Source: Campylobacteraceae bacterium
GTDB lineage: Bacteria; Campylobacterota; Campylobacteria; Campylobacterales; Campylobacteraceae
Reading direction: 5' to 3'
Length of the DNA: 32,977 nt
Assembly (NCBI GenBank): GCA_031276365.1
Contig: JAISNG010000192.1
Location: 1 to 32,977 of the forward strand
The notes beneath the pieces were generated by a model. The model saw nothing but the letters and a program-made list of their open reading frames with translations, searched no databases and had not been told where the DNA came from. Shown here in pieces: positions 28,173 to 32,977 of the stretch (the stretch's first letter is position 1; every line of letters begins with the position of its first letter). The translations under genes and the position numbers were made by a program.

Positions 28173-28336
28173 AAATACCGTCCTTGTAATCATTTTGTCT
28201 ATAAAAGTAAATGATTTTACCCATAATTCTCTTAGAATGTCTGAAAAAATTAAAATTTACGGCATTTTGCTAAAGTTCTTTTTCAAGAGTGTTACTACTT
28301 GTAAATATTTATTGCAAAACGGACGGTTTATTTGGC

Positions 28337-29881
28337 TTATTTGATTTCAAAAACAGCAATTGTGCCTGAAACTTCGTTTGCCGTAAATAAAATAGTTTTG
28401 TTTGTCGGACTGCTTTCTGCATTAACCACGTAAAGTCCCTCCACGCCCAAATCGCCCATCTGCGCAAGCTCTTCACTGTTAAAATTGCGCGTATTGATAT
28501 AGTCGTAAAACTGCGCACTTGAAGGAGTTGTTACATCATACATCATTACGCCGCCAAAACGCTCAAGCCCGATAAATGCATATATCTTTGCGTCTATATT
28601 CATAACCGTAACATATTCGGGTTCGGGTCCCTTTTTGCCACTGCGGCTGTCAAGTTCGTTATTTGTGTGAGAAGCGTTAAAAAATGTTGGATAATTTGCG
28701 GCGATGAATTCTTCAAAATCACTTCCACTGTCGTATATCTGCGTCATATCATCGGCATTATAAATAGAAAATGAGCGCCCGCCCAAAATATAATTTTTGC
28801 CTGTCTCAAGTCCATCTTTTTGGCTAATGTCAAGCGTTTCAACCTTTTTTCCGTTAATCCTCAAACTATCCGTTATATCCTCATCGCCACCCCATTCTCT
28901 CGCATCGCCCTCATTGGCAGTGAGTAGATATTTGCCGCTTGTTGTTTCGAAAACAGCGATTCCATCAGGCATATACGCGCCGTATAGATTTTGCGTCGTG
29001 ATATTTATTTCACCGTCTTTTACAACATCAAGCGCAACTATGTTGTGATTTTTAAAACCAAGCGGTTTTATGCCGCTAAATTCACCTTTTGCTATATCAA
29101 GTACGGCGATAGCGTTTGCCTCCTGCAGCGATACATATGCTATGCCGCCGCTTACCGCTATATATTCTGGTTCAAAATCATATGAAGGCAGCGCTCCTTT
29201 TTTCAAAATTACGCCTTTGTCTGTTAAATTTGCCTCGTCAAATGCTGTAAAATCAACCGTTTTTGTCGTATTCATGAGAGTATCAACGATAGTAACAGAA
29301 CCTTTTGGGTCTGCCGCGCTGTACCCTTCGCGCGGTTCACCCTCATTTGCGCTCAAAATATATCTGCCCTCATCTGCAAAACAAATCATATCGGGCTGCA
29401 CGCCTGCGTCATACTTCTCAAGAAATTCTCCCTCATAATTTAATATTACAATGGAACCGTTGTCGTCATACTCTTTAGCCTGCACTGCCAGCGCGATAAT
29501 ATTATTTTTCGTATCCACATCAACGCTTGTTACATCGCCGTAAGAGAATTGCTCTTGCTGCGCCATCGCCGCTATGTCAATGCGCTTGTGCAATCTCATC
29601 TGCGTAAATCTCTCAGAAGAGAGCGTATCGGCATTTACGATATCAACGCTTCCAAGTACGCCGTTTACCATGTAAATCTTTTGATTATCTTTGTTATAGA
29701 CGACGATTTCAGCTATGCCGCCGTCTTCACTGACATTACCGGTGCTATAAGAGCCTATATAACTCATGTGTTGATTTAAGCTTGTCTGCAATCTTGTATG
29801 TGAACTATCTGTAAAATCCGAAGAACATCCCGCCGCCATAATCACCGATAATAAAACTGTTTTTTGCTTTAAAGAAAACAT
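28337..29881 (-). CDS. Choice-of-anchor-I / alkaline-phosphatase-like beta-propeller lipoprotein
   Basis: Lipobox 'VIMAAGCSS'. Family-like motifs 'ISYNKDNQKIYMVNG..', 'GDVTSVDVDTKNNIIALAVQ', 'LSANEGEPREGY.AADPKGSVTIVD', 'FEPEYIAVSGGIAYVSLQEANAIAVLDI', 'YLLTANEGDAREWGG', 'GPEPEYVTV'. Start taken at MFSLKQKT. Confidence 0.82.
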   Translation of the reverse strand: MFSLKQKTVLLSVIMAAGCSSDFTDSSHTRLQTSLNQHMSYIGSYSTGNVSEDGGIAEIVVYNKDNQKIYMVNGVLGSVDIVNADTLSSERFTQMRLHKRIDIAAMAQQEQFSYGDVTSVDVDTKNNIIALAVQAKEYDDNGSIVILNYEGEFLEKYDAGVQPDMICFADEGRYILSANEGEPREGYSAADPKGSVTIVDTLMNTTKTVDFTAFDEANLTDKGVILKKGALPSYDFEPEYIAVSGGIAYVSLQEANAIAVLDIAKGEFSGIKPLGFKNHNIVALDVVKDGEINITTQNLYGAYMPDGIAVFETTSGKYLLTANEGDAREWGGDEDITDSLRINGKKVETLDISQKDGLETGKNYILGGRSFSIYNADDMTQIYDSGSDFEEFIAANYPTFFNASHTNNELDSRSGKKGPEPEYVTVMNIDAKIYAFIGLERFGGVMMYDVTTPSSAQFYDYINTRNFNSEELAQMGDLGVEGLYVVNAESSPTNKTILFTANEVSGTIAVFEIK

Positions 29882-29972
29882 CCGCTTCTCCTTTTTTAAT
29901 GCGGATATTTTACGGCTTTTTGACGACAAAGTGGTTACGTTTTTGTGCTTTTTGTATCGTGTTTAATTTTTG

Positions 29973-30620
29973 TCAGCCGCGCAGGTTTTTGATATATCGC
30001 ACAGCTTCAAGAGCGTCTTTAAAAATGATATCCGTATATTGTGCCAAATCCTCATTTTTACCATATCCGCACAATACGCCTGCACTGTTTATGCCCGCCG
30101 CCCTGCCGGCGCCCATATCCAAAATTGTATCGCCTATTATCCATGCGTCCTTATTTTGCGCATTCATTGCCGATAGAGCCTTTAAAACAGGTTCAGGATG
30201 CGGTTTTGTGTTTTTTACGTCTTCACGCCCAACAACAGTTTGGAAAAAGTCCAAAAGCCCGAAATGCTTCAGTATCTTTTTTGTATAAATTGCAGTTTTT
30301 GTAGTAACTATGCCAAGATGCGCAAACTCATGCGCCTCCTCCACTGCCTCTTTTGCTCCGTTTATCAAAGTGGTTTTTTTCGCGGCAATGTCCTTATAAT
30401 GCTCTTTGTAAGCTGCTACAAATTCATCTGCCATTTTTGCTTTTATACCGAGTTTTTTAAACATGTCATCAAGCGGATAGCCGATAAGCGGCGGTATTTT
30501 ATCAAAATCGGTAAAATTGATGCCAAGTTTTTTAAACGCCGCGTCAAAACTCTCCAAAATTGCAGGCGTCGAATCAATCAGCGTGCCATCCATGTCAAAC
30601 AATATAATCAAATTTTTCAT
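29973..30620 (-). CDS. gph: HAD-superfamily phosphatase, phosphoglycolate phosphatase-like
   Basis: 'LFDMDGTLIDSTPAI', 'GIVTTKTAIYTKKIL', 'KPHPEPVLKAL', 'WIIGDTILDMGAGRAAGINSAGVLCGY'. Start taken at MKNLIILFDMDG. Confidence 0.85.
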   Translation of the reverse strand: MKNLIILFDMDGTLIDSTPAILESFDAAFKKLGINFTDFDKIPPLIGYPLDDMFKKLGIKAKMADEFVAAYKEHYKDIAAKKTTLINGAKEAVEEAHEFAHLGIVTTKTAIYTKKILKHFGLLDFFQTVVGREDVKNTKPHPEPVLKALSAMNAQNKDAWIIGDTILDMGAGRAAGINSAGVLCGYGKNEDLAQYTDIIFKDALEAVRYIKNLRG

Positions 30621-30947
30621 CTCAAAATCATAGCGAAAATTTACTGCAAAAAGAGATTTTGCAAAAAATAAAATCAACTTTATCTATAGTAGTTTTATTT
30701 TAAAATTCTTAAAAATTAAAATATAAAATAAGTATATAAATACTATAAAATAATGCTTTATTGGTCTTTTTGAGATTATATTTTTTATTATTTTTTAAAG
30801 TAAAAATTGACATAATTCACTGTTTTTAATTTGTGTTGTAAATTAAAAATATCCGTATGATATGCTCTGTTTTTGTCTTTGTGATGAAACAAGCATAAAG
30901 GGCGGATTGGGAGGCTTGCGTTTAATACGTTGGTGTGAGTGAAATTT

Positions 30948-30964
30948 CCCCGCTTTTGGCGGGG
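30948..30964 (-). terminator. GC-rich hairpin immediately downstream of leuA
   Basis: CCCCGC-TTTTG-GCGGGG, 6-bp stem, next to the leuA stop at 30971; lacks a strong U-run on the minus strand. Confidence 0.5.
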
Positions 30965-30970
30965 GAAGAT

Positions 30971-32485
30971 TCATTTCATAGATATGTAACTGTTTAATGC
31001 GCCGATATAAGCTTGTGCGGTGGCATACATGGTATCAACATTGAGTCCGTGTCCGATGATTGGTTTGTTATTGTCAAATGCCACTTTCACTATCACTTTT
31101 GCAAGCGCATCTTTTCCTTGACTAACCGCATCCACTTTATAATCTTTCAACTCTCCGCTTACACCACAGACTCTGTCTATCACCTTAAACACGGCATCCA
31201 TAGTACCGTTGCCGATGGCGGCATCCGTGATAAGAGTATCTTTGTGTTTTACAGTGATTGCCGCGTTTGGCACGCCTCCAGGATTGCAGTCGCTTAGTTG
31301 TAAAGTGACAAGTTCAAATACTTGAGGTATTTTTGTAATCTCTTCGGCAACTAATGCTCTGATATCGTCGTCAAAAATCTCTTTTTTCTGGTCGGCAAGG
31401 ATTTTGAATTTTTCAAATGCCTTGTTGATTTCATCATCTTTGAGCGTATATCCTAATGTTTGCAGCCTGTCTTTAAACGCGTGGCGGCCTGAGTGTTTGC
31501 CAAGCACAAGATTGTTTGTGTCAAGTCCAATGTCGTTTGGACGTATAATCTCGTAAGTTTCTTTGTGTTTCAAAACGCCGTCTTGATGTATGCCGCTTTC
31601 ATGAGCGAAGGCATTTTTACCAACTATCGCCTTGTTTGGCTGCGGCTCAATGCCAGTTATTAGTGAAACAAGCTTGCTTGTGGGATAAATCTCTTTTGTA
31701 TTGATATTTGTGTGAAGCGGAGCAAATATATCCACACGTGTTCTTATAGCCATCACTATCTCTTCCAATGCCGCATTTCCCGCACGCTCTCCAAGTCCGT
31801 TTATCGTGCATTCTACTTGTCTCGCGCCGTTTTCAATAGCCGCCAAAGAGTTTGCAACCGCCAAGCCTAAATCGTTATGGTTATGTACTGAGATTACCGC
31901 TCTGTCTTTTACAAAATCGCTAATCTCTTTTATACGCGCGCCTATCTCATTTGGAAGGCGGTATCCTACTGTGTCGGGGATATTTAGGGTTGTTGCGCCT
32001 GCGTTTATAACGGCGTCCAAAACCTCTTTTAGAAAGCTTATTTCGCTTCTGCCCGCATCTTCACAGCTAAACTCCACATCTGACGTGAAAGTTTTGGCAT
32101 ATTGCACACTCTCAACCGCTTTTTTTATCACTTCATGCGGTTTCATTTTGAGTTTGTATTCCATATGAATGGGACTTGTAGCTAAAAACACGTGAACTCT
32201 TCTGTGTTTTGCCGAAGATATGGACTCTGCCGCTGCCTTTATATCCTTTTCAACACATCTTGCAAGCGAACAAACCGTACTTTTGTCCAACTGTTCGCTT
32301 ATTCTTCTTATCGCATCAAAATCGCCAGGACTTGCCGCGGCAAATCCTGCCTCTATCACGTCAACGCCAAGCTTTTGCAGCTGCAAGGCTATCTGTATCT
32401 TCTCTTCCGTGTTCATGGATGCACCAGGGCTTTGTTCGCCGTCTCTTAGAGTTGTATCAAAAATTTTAATTATATTGTTGTTCAT
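30971..32485 (-). CDS. leuA: 2-isopropylmalate synthase
   Basis: '[18 protein letters not shown]', '[15 protein letters not shown]', '[43 protein letters not shown]', '[18 protein letters not shown]', '[10 protein letters not shown]'. Confidence 0.96.
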   Translation of the reverse strand: MNNNIIKIFDTTLRDGEQSPGASMNTEEKIQIALQLQKLGVDVIEAGFAAASPGDFDAIRRISEQLDKSTVCSLARCVEKDIKAAAESISSAKHRRVHVFLATSPIHMEYKLKMKPHEVIKKAVESVQYAKTFTSDVEFSCEDAGRSEISFLKEVLDAVINAGATTLNIPDTVGYRLPNEIGARIKEISDFVKDRAVISVHNHNDLGLAVANSLAAIENGARQVECTINGLGERAGNAALEEIVMAIRTRVDIFAPLHTNINTKEIYPTSKLVSLITGIEPQPNKAIVGKNAFAHESGIHQDGVLKHKETYEIIRPNDIGLDTNNLVLGKHSGRHAFKDRLQTLGYTLKDDEINKAFEKFKILADQKKEIFDDDIRALVAEEITKIPQVFELVTLQLSDCNPGGVPNAAITVKHKDTLITDAAIGNGTMDAVFKVIDRVCGVSGELKDYKVDAVSQGKDALAKVIVKVAFDNNKPIIGHGLNVDTMYATAQAYIGALNSYISMK

Positions 32486-32538
32486 TTTTTATCCTTTTTA
32501 ACAGTGAAAGATGTTTAAAACATCACAAAAAGTTGATT

Positions 32539-32637
32539 TTACAGAGAAAGAGGTACGGACAGCAGGAGCGCGTTTTTAATCTCAATTTTTGGTAAGATTT
32601 TGATGTATTTGGCAATGCCGATGCTTACACCATTCAT
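32539..32637 (-). CDS. Possible 32-aa leader ORF upstream of leuA: MNGVSIGIAKYIKILPKIEIKNALLLSVPLSL
   Basis: ATG at 32637 (minus strand) preceded by AAGGAG with a 6-nt spacer. The peptide is Leu/Ile/Val rich and ends ALLLSVPLSL; the stop lies ~50 nt before the leuA start. Confidence 0.5.
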   Translation of the reverse strand: MNGVSIGIAKYIKILPKIEIKNALLLSVPLSL

Positions 32638-32665
32638 ACGAAGCTCCTTGTTTAGAATTTTTTAG

Positions 32666-32977
32666 TCAGTTATTATACTTGTTTTTTCTGTTTTTTGCAA
32701 CAAGATAGTTATATATAACCCTCACGATGCCGTACAGGACATAAATGCTGACAAAAACGGTAATTGCTGTTATTCTAAAGATATAAATCATGGAAAAGAT
32801 AACTACCAGAATTGTCAAGATTTTGAGATTTTGAGATTTTTTCATATCCATTTTTTTAAAGCTCGGGTATCTTATGTTACTCACCATCAAAAATGAGGCA
32901 AGCGCTTGCAAGAGTAAAAGCGCGCATTCAAAATCAGCAAGTATTTCATAGTTTTGAAACATAAGTCCCCACATTAC
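32666..32977 (-). CDS. pssA: C-terminal part of CDP-diacylglycerol--serine O-phosphatidyltransferase-like membrane protein (truncated by window end)
   Basis: Open to the window edge; 'ALLLLQALASFLMVSNIRYPSFKKMD' resembles the C-terminal region of PssA, followed by hydrophobic helices. Confidence 0.65.
   Translation of the reverse strand, partial: VMWGLMFQNYEILADFECALLLLQALASFLMVSNIRYPSFKKMDMKKSQNLKILTILVVIFSMIYIFRITAITVFVSIYVLYGIVRVIYNYLVAKNRKNKYNN

Overview
The window looks like chromosomal DNA from a Campylobacterota (epsilonproteobacterial) genome. From left to right it contains: (1) the 3' part of a giant Ig-like-repeat surface protein, translationally coupled to a ~1285-aa outer-membrane beta-barrel protein; (2) a ~500-bp intergenic region; (3) lysA-pheA-hisC-dxs-perR; (4) a VWA / PP2C-like phosphatase / Ser-Thr kinase-TM-TPR cassette; (5) a convergent macA-macB-TolC-like efflux operon; (6) pyruvate:ferredoxin oxidoreductase; (7) a choice-of-anchor-I-like lipoprotein; (8) a HAD phosphatase; (9) leuA with a possible short leader ORF; (10) the 3' end of a pssA-like gene. 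The most unexpected signal is in the intergenic region just upstream of lysA (10032-10196). Three 36-nt degenerate direct repeats start 64 and 65 bp apart, separated by 28- and 29-nt unique sequences. The middle copy (ATCTAAACTCATAAAAGAATTTCTATTTTTGTAGAT) carries a near-perfect Cas12a (type V-A) crRNA 3' handle, and the majority consensus of the three copies is closer still to AATTTCTACTNTTGTAGAT. No cas gene is visible in the window, so I read this as an orphan, decaying or repurposed type V-A-like mini-array. Other notable points: hisC directly abuts dxs, where Campylobacter jejuni has fliFGH; the Ig-like domains carry a recurrent C-x6/7-C...W-x-S motif; and the kinase cassette resembles a membrane-anchored TerY-P-type triad. 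No database search was possible, so all family names come from motif recognition.
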